Shown piece by piece: positions 27,401 through 35,500 of a DNA stretch of 64,000 nucleotides. The notes under the pieces are model-generated. The model had not been told where the DNA came from, did not search any database, and saw only the letters and a program-made list of their open reading frames with translations. Location of the stretch: positions 9,555,809 to 9,619,808 of the forward strand of contig CM067059.1 of the NCBI GenBank assembly GCA_033980235.1. Direction: 5' to 3'. Source of the stretch: Diadema setosum (taxonomy: Eukaryota; Echinodermata; Echinoidea; Diadematoida; Diadematidae). A program made the position numbers and the translations under genes. How positions within the stretch are numbered: the stretch's first letter is position 1; each line of letters starts with the position of its first letter.

Positions 27401-30400
27401 ATGTTGACATGACACATTCTCTGTTCTTTTCGTCTGTCTGGTGTACTGACTACGTAGTTCACGTCATTGAGTTTCTTTTTGACACAGTATGGGCCACTGA
27501 ACTTGGCTTTCAGTGGTTCACCTCGTATGGGCAGCAGTACAAGAACTTTGTCACCTGGTTTGAAGGTTCGGGCTTTGGCATTTTTGTCTGCCTTTCTCTT
27601 CATAGAGTCTTGTGACACTTTCAAGTGTTCCCTAGCTACCTCACAAGCCTTTGAAAGCCTTTCACGAAACTTTGACACATAGTCAAGTAGGTGGACCTCA
27701 TCATCCTCAGTCATGAATTTCTCTTTGATGAGCTTCAGTGGGCCCCTAACTTCATGACCGTACACCAACTCAAATGGGCTGAAACCCGTCGACTCATTTG
27801 GGGAGTCCCTCGTGGCGAACAGCAGGAAAGGGATGCCCTTATCCCAATCCTCGGGATACTCCTCACAAAATGCCCTAATCATTGTCTTTAGGGTCTGGTG
27901 GTAGCGCTCCAACGCACCTTGGGATTGGGGATGATAAGCTGACGACTTCAGCTGCTTCACACCCAAACGATACATCACCTCTTGAAATATGCCTGACATG
28001 AAATTTGACCCTTGGTCAGACTGCACTTCCTTGGGCAACCCATACCTAGTGAAAAACTGCACTAGAGCATCTACCACAGTCTTGGCAGTGATATTTCTCA
28101 ATGGGATAGCCTCTGGAAACCGTGTAGACATATCCATGATTGTCAAGAGGTACTTATGACCCGACCTAGTCCTAGGCAAAGGTCCAACACAGTCAACTAG
28201 AACCCGACTGAATGGTTCTTCAAACGCAGGTATCGGAATCAATGGCGCCGGCTTCACTGAATGCTGTGGTTTACCAGCCACCTGACATGTGTGACAAGTC
28301 TTACAGAACTCAGCCACATCCACATTCAACCCTGGCCAATAGAACTGCCTCATGATCCGATCCTTTGTCTTTCTGACGCCTAAATGGCCGCCAACAGGTA
28401 ACTCGTGAGCAATCCTCAAGATCTCACTGCGGTAACTGGGAGGGACAACAACTTGACGGACCACCGTCCAATCCTCATCAGCTGGCCTATGGGGAGGTCT
28501 CCACTTCCTCATCAAAATGCCATCTTTGACATAATAGCACTCAGGGACCTTTTCAGCCTCAGCCTCAGAACACGCCGTCTGAGACAAGCCTTTCAACTCA
28601 GAGTCTGCCTGCTGTGCTTCAACCAAGGAAGACTTGCTAAACAGCCCATCACTGTTAGCCTCGGAGCCTAATACAGCAACCCCATCATTCAAATCCTTGA
28701 AAAAGGTTTCTGCCAACCAAACACCGGAATTCTCCTCCACATCAACAGAATCCGCATCATCTTGAACAGCTCTACGAGTCTGAGACCTAGTCACAACACA
28801 ATCTGGGAAAATCCCAGGAAACTCCTCCTGCAACTGCTCAGTTTCAGCAACCACCACTGGTTTATCCGAAACAACTGGAGACGCAACCACCTTGTCCCCA
28901 GCCAAGTCATTCCCCAACAAAAAGTCAATGCCTGCCATGGGCAACTCAGGAACAACTCCAACAGTGACAGGACCAGAAACTAGGTCACACTTCAAATCCA
29001 CTCTATACAGTGGTACTGACATATAACTGCCATCAACAGTCTGAATCAAGACTTTTGCATTCACTGCACTATCTGGTGGAAAAGTCATACCACCATCCAC
29101 CATCAACGATTGAGAGGCCCCCGTATCCCGCAGGATGACTACTGGTTTACCTGCCTCACCAGAAGTACATGGGGTCACCTCACCATCAAACAAAAAGCTA
29201 CGATAGCTCTCATCCACCTGCTTAGTCCTATCTTTGAATTTGGGAGATCGACTTTCAATGGCCTGTGTTTCACTGAAAGGGACACTATTTTCGGGTAGGA
29301 CACTTTTTAACATGACAAATCCCACCTCCTTCGTTGCACCATTTTGCAACCTCCAACATTGCGACTTTATGTGCCCTTTCTTGTGACAATGAAAACATCT
29401 GATGACATTTGCACTTGTACTGGACCCTTTGTCAGATTGAGGCTGTGGTGCAGACAGCATTCCTGAACCAGCATTCTGTTGGTTGCTCGACTGATTTTTG
29501 TCTCTCCTATTTCCAGAGTAATTTCTGAAAGGTGGTCTGTTTTCATGTCTGTGAGTTAGCTCATACTCGTCAGCCATAAAGGCTGCTTCATGCAAACTTG
29601 TCACTTTGTGATCTTCCAGATGCAACCTCACACTGAAAGCAACACTCTTTTTGAATTCTTCCAAAAGAACAACCTCACGTAGGTTATCAAAATCCTGATC
29701 CACTTTCAGGGATCGGTACCACCTATCAAACGTCATTTCTTTTTCACGAGCAAACTCAACATGTGTCTGGCCTGGTTTGCGGTACGAATTTCTGAACTTA
29801 TGTCTGTAAGCCTCTGGCACCAACTCATAAGCATTCAACACTGCTTTCTTGACTGTAGCATAGTCACGTGATTGCTCTTCAGAGAGAGATGAGTACACAT
29901 CGGCTGCTTTGCCGACAAACACACTTTGAAGGAGCAAGGGCCAAAATTCCTGTGGCCAATTCAAACTGTTAGCCACCTTCTCAAATGACACAAAATATGC
30001 ATCAACTCTGTTTTCTTCAAACTTTGGCACCAATCGAATGTTCCTAGCCAAATCAAATTCAGAGGGAGCCCTTTCACGATTTCCAACAGTCTGTGCATGA
30101 GCCATTTCCATCTCACGCAATTTCACTTGTTGCTCCACCTCAAATTTCTTCTGTTCCATTTCAAGTTTCTTCATTTCAATTTCTCTTTGTTCTCTTTCCC
30201 TCTCTCTTTCTAATCTCATCTTCTCTTTTTCCAGTTCTACTTCCCTTGCTCTTTCTCTCTCCTTCATTTCTAATTTAGCAAGCTCAAGCCGTGTTTGATC
30301 TGACATTTGAGCTTGATCTGAAGTGTCAATTTCTTCTTTGAGCTCCATGTGACCAGCTACTAAGTCAAGAATCTCTGCCTTTCTTACACCTTGTGGAACA

Positions 30401-32951
30401 TCAACATTTAAATGCTGTGCAATAGCAGTCAAATCACATTTGCGTAACCTTTGCAAATCTTTGAGGGACAAATCTGTCCTCTGAACAAATGCCTGAACAT
30501 CCATTGTACTGATTGACATTGTCACAATGTATTACACACAATGTACAATTGAACAATCAACTCACTAGTATTTTGTCTGTACCAATATTCTGGATTCCGG
30601 AACGTTCCAAATTCTAAGTTTTGGCTTTAAATTCACTTCTCTGACACAAGCCCCCAATTTTGTTACGACCACAATCACTCTGAGAATGATCGCACAAAAG
30701 AAACCATCAACTAATGTTCAGGCGGTTTATTAACAGTGATATTGTGGGTACAGACTCGTAATCGGTTTTCACATCAGTACAATAACGATCAATACAAACA
30801 ATTACAAATCGGTAATAGAATCACTTACGTGCATTACAGTCCAAAATTTGAAAGCAAGTAACCCTTTGACAGTGTCCAGATACGATGTTCGATGCACAGA
30901 TGAATGATCCGCGATGCACCGATGAATGATACCTCAGACGTAATCCAGAGGCGCAAGTTGTGATAATCCTTGTTATTAATCCGGGGTAAAAATCCAGGAT
31001 ATACGTCCACAGCGAAACGTGCAGAATCCAAACGTTATGACGACCACGTCCAGTCGATGCGTTGAATGATGATTCACTTTACATTGTCCAGCAAGGAATC
31101 CAACCCGTCACAGCTTTGCCGTAATAATGTCCGTTGACACTAAAATATGGAGTCTATCTCCAACGTAGGCAAATTAATTCTCTGCAGGCAAAATGTCTCC
31201 CAGGCCTTATCTCCACAAATACAGTTTGTATAGCAGGTCAGCAGGTAACACAGGACTGACTATAACAAGTCGCTTCAGAGCCAGAAGTGACGTAACTCTC
31301 CAGAGCAGAGGTGTTGGGTACTCTGCCTACCTCAGAATTCCTCCTGCTTATATACTATCCATTCACCCCTTTCTAGTACATTCTGTAATTTTCTCCAACC
31401 TGGGGCTACATACCTGAACATACTAGCAAGTCCAAATTCCAGGAATCCTGGATGACTCACTGCCTAATATGTGCATAACATCATTGCCAAAATTAACTAC
31501 CAATCACATTGGGCTACAAGGGCAGTGCCTCACTCAGCCAGCACTTCCCAGAATTTTCTGGAATGGGTTAAATCATTCTAGATTGAGTGAGCTATAATGT
31601 ATTTCCTGTCAGATGCATACATGTACTGTAGCTTCATTGTATACCATGTAGAAAATTCTCCACTGATCTGGTCAGCCTGTATGTACTATATCTAATATCA
31701 TAGAGAAGGTTCTACATTAATCTGGTCACCCTGTGTACATACAATGTACACATTAAAACAACCATGCATACAGGCTTGATACATGTACATAACTACTTGT
31801 GTGTACATTTGTGACAACATGGGTAAACTTTGATCAAAGCCATGCAGTTATGAACTCTGGTCCAACATCATGGTCCCGTTGCATAAAACTATGATTATAT
31901 TGTGTACCATAGCAACTCTTTTCCGGAGCCAATCAAAGTCAAGAAATCACTGATTGTTATACTATTGATTGCAGAGTTGCCATGAAGTGTGACGTTGTCA
32001 TCCACAGTTTATGCAACGGGCCCTGAATTTAGGAGAATGTTTCATGAGCTACCGGGCATAATAAGCGAGGCTTATATTAATTCACTTATACATCATTGTC
32101 ACCTGGTATTCATTTTATCCATTTGGGTGCTTTGGGTGCCGATTGGCACAGAAAAACCCCATAGAGTTGTACATACTGTCCAAAGTCCTTGGCAAAGAAA
32201 GGATTCAACATGCGCCGAGACGGATTATGGCAAATTCATCGTGACTAAACACAGTATGGAAGATCCTCTTAAAATACTCGCGCCCTTGCTTTTACGACGT
32301 GTCGGCATGCTCACGGTACAATATAGAAGGTTTTGCCACTTGTTTGCGTCGTGGCCTGATCTTTGAGAGCGATTTTGTTTATTCATACATTTTACATAAT
32401 CCTTTCAAACTCTCTCGCCCTTTGGGGTTAATTTTTTTTTCTCCCTCCTCCCCCTCCCCCTTTCAGGTCCTGCGTGAGATTTTTGCTTGGTTCACGTTGT
32501 CAATTCTGAAAAGAACGTATGGAAAGATGAGACGTATATTGTAAATAACTAAAGTAAAAATCAGAAAAATGTCGTTCCTCTGTATTTTCCGTCCTTTGTG
32601 TGAGCATGGACCTACGTGTAGGTCCATGGGGTGAGAGACTGATAAGCACTCAGATTGATAAGACATCAATCACCCAAACCAGGGAAAAGAAAATGAAGCC
32701 GTCAGAGTAGAGTAAGTTCTTTTTCTCAGTCCAGCTGCAAATCTATTCAGTACAGAGCACAAGCGAAAAAAAAAAGTATTTACACAGCACGAAAGAAGAG
32801 ACCAGTTTTCGACATCACTGAGCATGAAATCTTATGCACAGTTGTCAGTTGCAGTCTATTGCACGGTCAAACAAAATTACATTTTTCGGTCTTTCCTATA
32901 CATAAGCCTTCTGCAAGTATTCATCTGCATTTTATATCCTATATACGTTTA

Positions 32952-32986
<35 letters not shown>

Positions 32987-33855
32987 CATATATATATATA
33001 TGTATATATATTACATGTATTCTATTATATTTTATACACGAAAACTAAATATTGCGTTAAAGCTCTTAGCCTTTCAGCAAATGTCCTAAAAATATAAGAC
33101 ATAGGCTATGTGATGGAAGAAGCTTAAATAATGCACGACTTGTCCTTTTGATTTGGCTTTGAAATCATTGAATATTAGTCTCCAAAAGGTGACGGCAGGT
33201 TGAAACATGATTCCTTTTTTTTTCTTTTCAATCAATCATTTCATGCCATTCATTATCAAGGGTATATACGCATAAGAATGTATAACTTTTCATGTTTCAT
33301 GCAGTAAAAAAAAGTATGACAAAGCATCACGTCAATAAACTAGTTTTGTTACCTGTTTCCAAGATACTCCAAAAGGGAGTTTATTTGCATCTGCTCCTTG
33401 TCATATTTTCCACCACTGTCCCCATGTCCGTTTTCGTCCCTAACGTTGCCCTTGACAACATTTTCATTGAGATCGCCCCCGAAGATCTGCTCTAGTTTCT
33501 CCACAAGAGCACCCAGTCTCTGACTGCGGCTTTCGCTTTCCGCCAGCTGCCGACGAAGGATATCATTTTGCTTCAAAAGCTGGTCGACGTTCGCTTCGAG
33601 GTTGGCCAGCCGCCTGGAAACGTCCCGATCAGGTGATGGATCAAGAGCGTGATCGTCCAACTCCCCGAGAGCGTTTGCCGGTCGTTGACGAATCACCTGA
33701 TCGCCTACCGATTCGAGGAGCTGCTGGAATATGGCGTTGCCAGAGCCGTGAGACCGGCGAGGTCTGTCGTGACCCGAGTGCTCGCTGAAGTTTGGCGTGA
33801 TAAAAGTTGCCACCAACAAGAGCATTGGTACCAACGGCAGATCGAGTAGTGCCAT
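16406..33855 (-). CDS. Secreted coiled-coil protein with C-terminal gC1q domain
   Basis: Five exons, read on the minus strand: 33855-33353, 25119-24930, 23973-23871, 20444-20267 and 16643-16406 (stop). All junctions are GT-AG and the phases agree (2, 0, 1, 2); the sum is 1212 nt, or 403 residues. Residues 1-24 form a hydrophobic signal peptide. Residues about 79-125 and 189-231 look like coiled coils. Residues about 270-403 are a gC1q domain with the family pattern KVAFSV, VxFxxVxxNxGGYY, FVCAVPGWYYF and a final TFSGFLLFK. N-glycosylation sequons are visible at N184, N262 and N309. There is no collagen repeat, so the layout resembles coiled-coil gC1q proteins (multimerin/cerebellin-like) rather than complement C1q. 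Known family members trimerise through gC1q and bind ligands outside the cell; a lectin-like or immune role here is inference. Exon 3 is the least certain: it was chosen because exons 2 and 4 do not join in phase without it. The introns are loaded with transposons. Confidence 0.8.
17035..17605. mobile_element. 571-bp MITE with 70-85-bp inverted ends (gC1q intron 4)
   Basis: The left end ACTATACGACTGACAGACTT and its reverse complement at 17586-17605 are followed on both sides by GGATC-GAAAT and CTATAGGGCTCACACCC-TAAAT. The interior is AT-rich with no ORF. Confidence 0.7.
18857..20207. mobile_element. Nested TIR elements rich in TTCGTACGAA (gC1q intron 4)
   Basis: The outer ends are CCTGTTTCATAAA near 18859 and its inverse near 20195, each followed by sequence containing GAGCGTA/ACGCTC blocks. 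An inner element starts GGTCATAAAGG (18997) and ends CATTAAGAAC... TTTGTGACC (20103). The inner 1.1 kb contains dozens of CTTACG/CGTAAG and TTCGTACG motifs, many forming TTCGTACGAA palindromes, plus a G-rich run and poly-A. The ORFs across it are by-products of these repeats. Confidence 0.55.
20630..21096 (+). mobile_element. TTAA-flanked MITE, family B copy 1 (gC1q intron 3)
   Basis: 467 bp; the left end TTAAAGGAGACCTCCGGATG and the right end, reversed, TTAAAGGGACATTCCAGACG are imperfect inverted repeats, both at TTAA. Full-length relatives occur at 23086-23552 (inverted) and 45804-46235. The shared internal block with GGGGCTCAAGGAAGCAGAAC is open in one frame but has no recognisable domain. 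Confidence 0.7.
21415..21461. repeat. (TG)n microsatellite
   Basis: TG-rich stretch with one CC interruption, next to the 168-codon plus-strand ORF that I reject as a gene. Confidence 0.85.
21896..22527. repeat. Tandem duplication, 323-bp period
   Basis: About 309 bp starting CAAAAGATACCTATGGCATT recurs 323 bp later with only a handful of substitutions. The duplicated unit includes the left part of a small MITE. The first copy breaks off at ATTATATCTTT, while the second runs on through the complete MITE. The event is therefore young and postdates the MITE insertion. Confidence 0.8.
22425..22543. mobile_element. 119-bp MITE with GGGCC...TTTTAT ends
   Basis: Left end GGGCCTTGTTTTATAAAAGG; right end, reversed, GGGCCCTGTTTTATCAAAAG. 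A truncated copy (22102-22204) lies in the preceding duplication unit. No coding capacity. Confidence 0.7.
23086..23552 (-). mobile_element. TTAA-flanked MITE, family B copy 2 (gC1q intron 3)
   Basis: Same length (467 bp) as copy 1 but in opposite orientation; intact TTAA at both ends. With copy 1 it makes a large inverted repeat about 2 kb apart in the same intron, so the transcript could fold there. Confidence 0.7.
23576..23650 (+). pseudogene. tRNA-Ala(AGC)-like pseudogene or SINE head
   Basis: The A box TAGCTCAGTCGGTAGAGC lies at 23583-23600. An anticodon stem CCGGG/TCTGG encloses the loop CTAGCAA with anticodon AGC at 23609-23611. The T arm TCGGG-TTCGTAT-CCCGA contains a B box with one change (GGTTCGTATCC). 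The 5' and 3' acceptor strands do not pair, so this is not a functional tRNA. An encoded CCA at 23648-23650 hints at retroposition. Confidence 0.6.
25600..25875. repeat. Inverted-repeat patch of ACGAGTC / GAGTTCGACA motifs
   Basis: Motifs such as CACGAGTCATACA, CAGCTCACGAAT and GAGTTCGACA recur on the left side, and their inverses (GTGTCGAACTC, GACTCGTGAGCTGAAT) on the right, around a centre near 25770. It looks like a degenerate foldback element. The LTR element is inserted six bases beyond it. Confidence 0.4.
25885..27040 (-). repeat. 3' LTR of the Gmr1-type element
   Basis: Same length as the partner LTR and nearly identical. TATA box at 26578-26571 and AATAAA at 25955-25950 on the minus strand. 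The AATAAA falls inside the gC1q intron in sense orientation, so it could end host transcripts early. A short purine-rich stretch (TGGGGGATGG) lies just before the LTR on the minus strand at 27050-27041 and is the only polypurine-tract candidate I see. Confidence 0.85.
27358..30525 (-). CDS. Gag-protease-integrase polyprotein, no RT/RNase H
   Basis: One uninterrupted frame of 1055 residues. Residues 18-60 resemble a SAP-like helix pair. Residues 80-145 are a very charged E/R/K-rich helix. Residues 160-325 are the capsid-like region, related to the SCAN domain (LLEEFKKSV...HEAAFMADEYE). A CCHC knuckle has C377, C380, H385 and C390. The aspartic protease motif is DTGAS at 467-471. Integrase follows directly: zinc-binding H707, H714, C741, C744; catalytic D778, D837, E873 (exact DD35E spacing); a GPY/F module at 1009-1013; end at a VNMLK motif near 1040. 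In Gmr1-type elements the order is PR-IN-RT-RH, unlike ordinary gypsy. Here the frame stops after integrase and only about 320 nt remain before the 3' LTR, so RT and RNase H are missing. All integrase residues are intact. The initiator could be M1, M3 or M8. Confidence 0.9.
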   Translation of the reverse strand: MTMSISTMDVQAFVQRTDLSLKDLQRLRKCDLTAIAQHLNVDVPQGVRKAEILDLVAGHMELKEEIDTSDQAQMSDQTRLELAKLEMKERERAREVELEKEKMRLEREREREQREIEMKKLEMEQKKFEVEQQVKLREMEMAHAQTVGNRERAPSEFDLARNIRLVPKFEENRVDAYFVSFEKVANSLNWPQEFWPLLLQSVFVGKAADVYSSLSEEQSRDYATVKKAVLNAYELVPEAYRHKFRNSYRKPGQTHVEFAREKEMTFDRWYRSLKVDQDFDNLREVVLLEEFKKSVAFSVRLHLEDHKVTSLHEAAFMADEYELTHRHENRPPFRNYSGNRRDKNQSSNQQNAGSGMLSAPQPQSDKGSSTSANVIRCFHCHKKGHIKSQCWRLQNGATKEVGFVMLKSVLPENSVPFSETQAIESRSPKFKDRTKQVDESYRSFLFDGEVTPCTSGEAGKPVVILRDTGASQSLMVDGGMTFPPDSAVNAKVLIQTVDGSYMSVPLYRVDLKCDLVSGPVTVGVVPELPMAGIDFLLGNDLAGDKVVASPVVSDKPVVVAETEQLQEEFPGIFPDCVVTRSQTRRAVQDDADSVDVEENSGVWLAETFFKDLNDGVAVLGSEANSDGLFSKSSLVEAQQADSELKGLSQTACSEAEAEKVPECYYVKDGILMRKWRPPHRPADEDWTVVRQVVVPPSYRSEILRIAHELPVGGHLGVRKTKDRIMRQFYWPGLNVDVAEFCKTCHTCQVAGKPQHSVKPAPLIPIPAFEEPFSRVLVDCVGPLPRTRSGHKYLLTIMDMSTRFPEAIPLRNITAKTVVDALVQFFTRYGLPKEVQSDQGSNFMSGIFQEVMYRLGVKQLKSSAYHPQSQGALERYHQTLKTMIRAFCEEYPEDWDKGIPFLLFATRDSPNESTGFSPFELVYGHEVRGPLKLIKEKFMTEDDEVHLLDYVSKFRERLSKACEVAREHLKVSQDSMKRKADKNAKARTFKPGDKVLVLLPIRGEPLKAKFSGPYCVKKKLNDVNYVVSTPDRRKEQRMCHVNMLKECYDRKSVGVT
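30639..30656 (-). other. Primer-binding site, tRNA-Pro type
   Basis: Four bases inside the 5' LTR the minus strand reads TGGGGGCTTGT followed by GTCAGAG. The first eleven bases match the well-known tRNA-Pro primer site TGGGGGCTCGT at ten positions; the rest diverges. The position is right for a PBS. Other primers cannot be excluded without the host's tRNA set. Confidence 0.5.
30661..31816 (-). repeat. 5' LTR of the Gmr1-type element
   Basis: On the minus strand this 1156-bp LTR starts TGTCACAAATG and ends GGTCGTAACA (TG...CA). A TATATAAG box lies at 31354-31347 and an AATAAA signal at 30731-30726, giving a plausible U3-R-U5 order. An ATF/CRE-like GTTACGTCAC core lies upstream of the TATA box. 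The copy differs from the left LTR at a few bases, for example in the first 40 nt of the plus strand. Confidence 0.85.
31872..32024. mobile_element. 153-bp MITE with GGGCCCGTTGCATAAAC ends
   Basis: Left end GGTCCCGTTGCATAAAAC; right end, reversed, AGGGCCCGTTGCATAAACTG. It lies 55 bp outside the 5' LTR, in gC1q intron 1. No ORF. Confidence 0.7.
32606..32629. other. Short hairpin, 11-bp arms
   Basis: CATGGACCTAC and GTAGGTCCATG flank a 2-base centre. No T-run follows on either strand and it has no obvious function. Confidence 0.4.
32955..33012. repeat. (TA)n microsatellite
   Basis: TA runs interrupted by CATACA, about 340 bp downstream of gC1q exon 1 on the minus strand, in intron 1. Confidence 0.85.
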
Positions 33856-34014
33856 TCTGGTTGACTTTTGGGGGAAGTTATTACAGTATTCGGAAGCTCA
33901 AGGCAGAGTCGTCAAAGCAAATACAAAACATTATTACTCAGTGTTAAAAGAGGAAGAACATCGTGTTTTGTGAACCTCCTGGGACAAACTGTCTCTGCTC
34001 CTGCAAAGTTGGGA

Positions 34015-34021
34015 CTTTATA
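34015..34021 (-). promoter_or_regulatory. TATA box of the gC1q gene
   Basis: On the minus strand the sequence reads TATAAAG about 160 nt upstream of the ATG at 33855. This would place transcription start near 33985-33990 and give a 5' UTR of about 130 nt without an intron. The assignment rests on position and consensus only. Confidence 0.45.
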
Positions 34022-34226
34022 CAGGCTTTGAGAACTGTATGGGCTTCACTACCAGACCACAAGGTTGAGCCTGTCGCACTCCAAAATGAAAATTGCTCTG
34101 ATACCGCGACCGGTATACTGAGTACTTAAGATTGCAGCTCAGAAGCCGCATATACGCTCGCGTGTGTGCGTCTACATACTGTATGGGTAATAATACAAGT
34201 CATGTGTAAAGGCTGTGTTTGGACTA

Positions 34227-34253
34227 GTTGTGTGTGTGTGTGTGTGTGTGTGA
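34227..34253. repeat. (TG)n microsatellite
   Basis: About 12 TG units, roughly 200 bp upstream of the proposed gC1q TATA box. Confidence 0.85.
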
Positions 34254-34399
34254 ACCAATGAGTGTGTGTCTGCACAAGTATTTTCGAGACTGGATGGGCG
34301 ATGATATCATACGTGTTGCCATCAGTGTGACCTTTTGTTTACTTTGGCGGATGAAACCTCGTACCTGTGCATACACACAGTTCGTCCGGGATGATACTG

Positions 34400-35460
34400 A
34401 CAAGTATTAGAGTTAGCCTTGATAAAGATTAACTCATTGTATAGCTTCTCCTTACAAGTGTGTTACTTTGACTGGGTTCTTTTATCACTTAGAAAGTTTT
34501 GTTTAAGAACAGCAGCGCCGCATTAACAGCAGCAACAATTTCAACAGAAATCTGGGTGCAAAGATGTATTCCAACTATTAGTTAAAGTTGTGTGATCAAC
34601 TATTTCACTTGATATTACAATAAATCCTCCACCTTGCAAACAATAACGATCCCAGACTGATAGAGATTCACTGTAAAATAATGTTTATGGTTAGGCCCTA
34701 CTTTGTATTCATGTCACCTCACAGAAGGTAGAAATAAATGATAATGTTAAGATACAAGCAGGATTAAACACTCATTTAGGTATTTTTTCAGAAATTTTCG
34801 TATTAATGGCGTCACCAAACCTTAGGAGTCCATAACGTTTTGTAAAGTATAACGCATAATAATCATAGATATGTATCAACATTACCACAAAATTATACCA
34901 ATAATTACGTTGGTTAGTTGATCCCGAAGACGTCATTACACTGCACACCACTCCTGAGAACTCTACGTCGTAACTTTTCAAGTACATGCAATAGATTCAT
35001 GATTAACTACAAAGCGGAAAAACAAACATAACCAACGATGCATCAAAATAGATAAAAACAAAACACTACAGTGTGGTGCTATTTTTGCGTGGCCCATTTC
35101 CTCCTCGTGTATGGTGTGATGTTCAAAGCGTTGTGTTTAACGCATATTCAGCTTAGAGCGTAGAGCGAGAAAGGCATTGACAACTCACGAAGTCTGGAAT
35201 CAACATCCAGCTTTTCATTCGACAGTAGGAGCCTATCACTGTGGTTACCAGTTTCCACCCAGCACTCTTTATATCTGCCCTATATCTCTAAGAAGCGGAA
35301 ACATTCTAGCCAGGCTGTAACTTTTCCGGCGCACTCGTTCTTATACCAAGCATGGTGCAGATACAACCATACTCCTGATCAGCTGTAGATACGATACCGC
35401 TCAACTTCATGTGTAGGGTCTCAGTCTCTGTCTTCACACACGGGCAGACTGGCGGAGTGC

Positions 35461-35500
<40 letters not shown>

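Larger units (their letters stand above)
25885..31816 (-). mobile_element. Gmr1-type Ty3/gypsy LTR retrotransposon lacking RT and RNase H
   Basis: Two direct repeats of 1156 bp (25885-27040 and 30661-31816) begin TGTTACGACC and end TTTGTGACA. By eye they differ at only about three positions. The duplication ACAT lies immediately outside each end (25881-25884 and 31817-31820). The coding strand is minus, so the right repeat is the 5' LTR. The internal part is only about 3.6 kb and holds a single open frame. A primer-binding site and an LTR TATA box are visible. The near identity of the LTRs implies a recent insertion. It sits in intron 1 of the gC1q gene in the same sense as that gene. Without reverse transcriptase it must have been copied by enzymes supplied elsewhere, or it lost them at the time of insertion. 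Confidence 0.9.
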
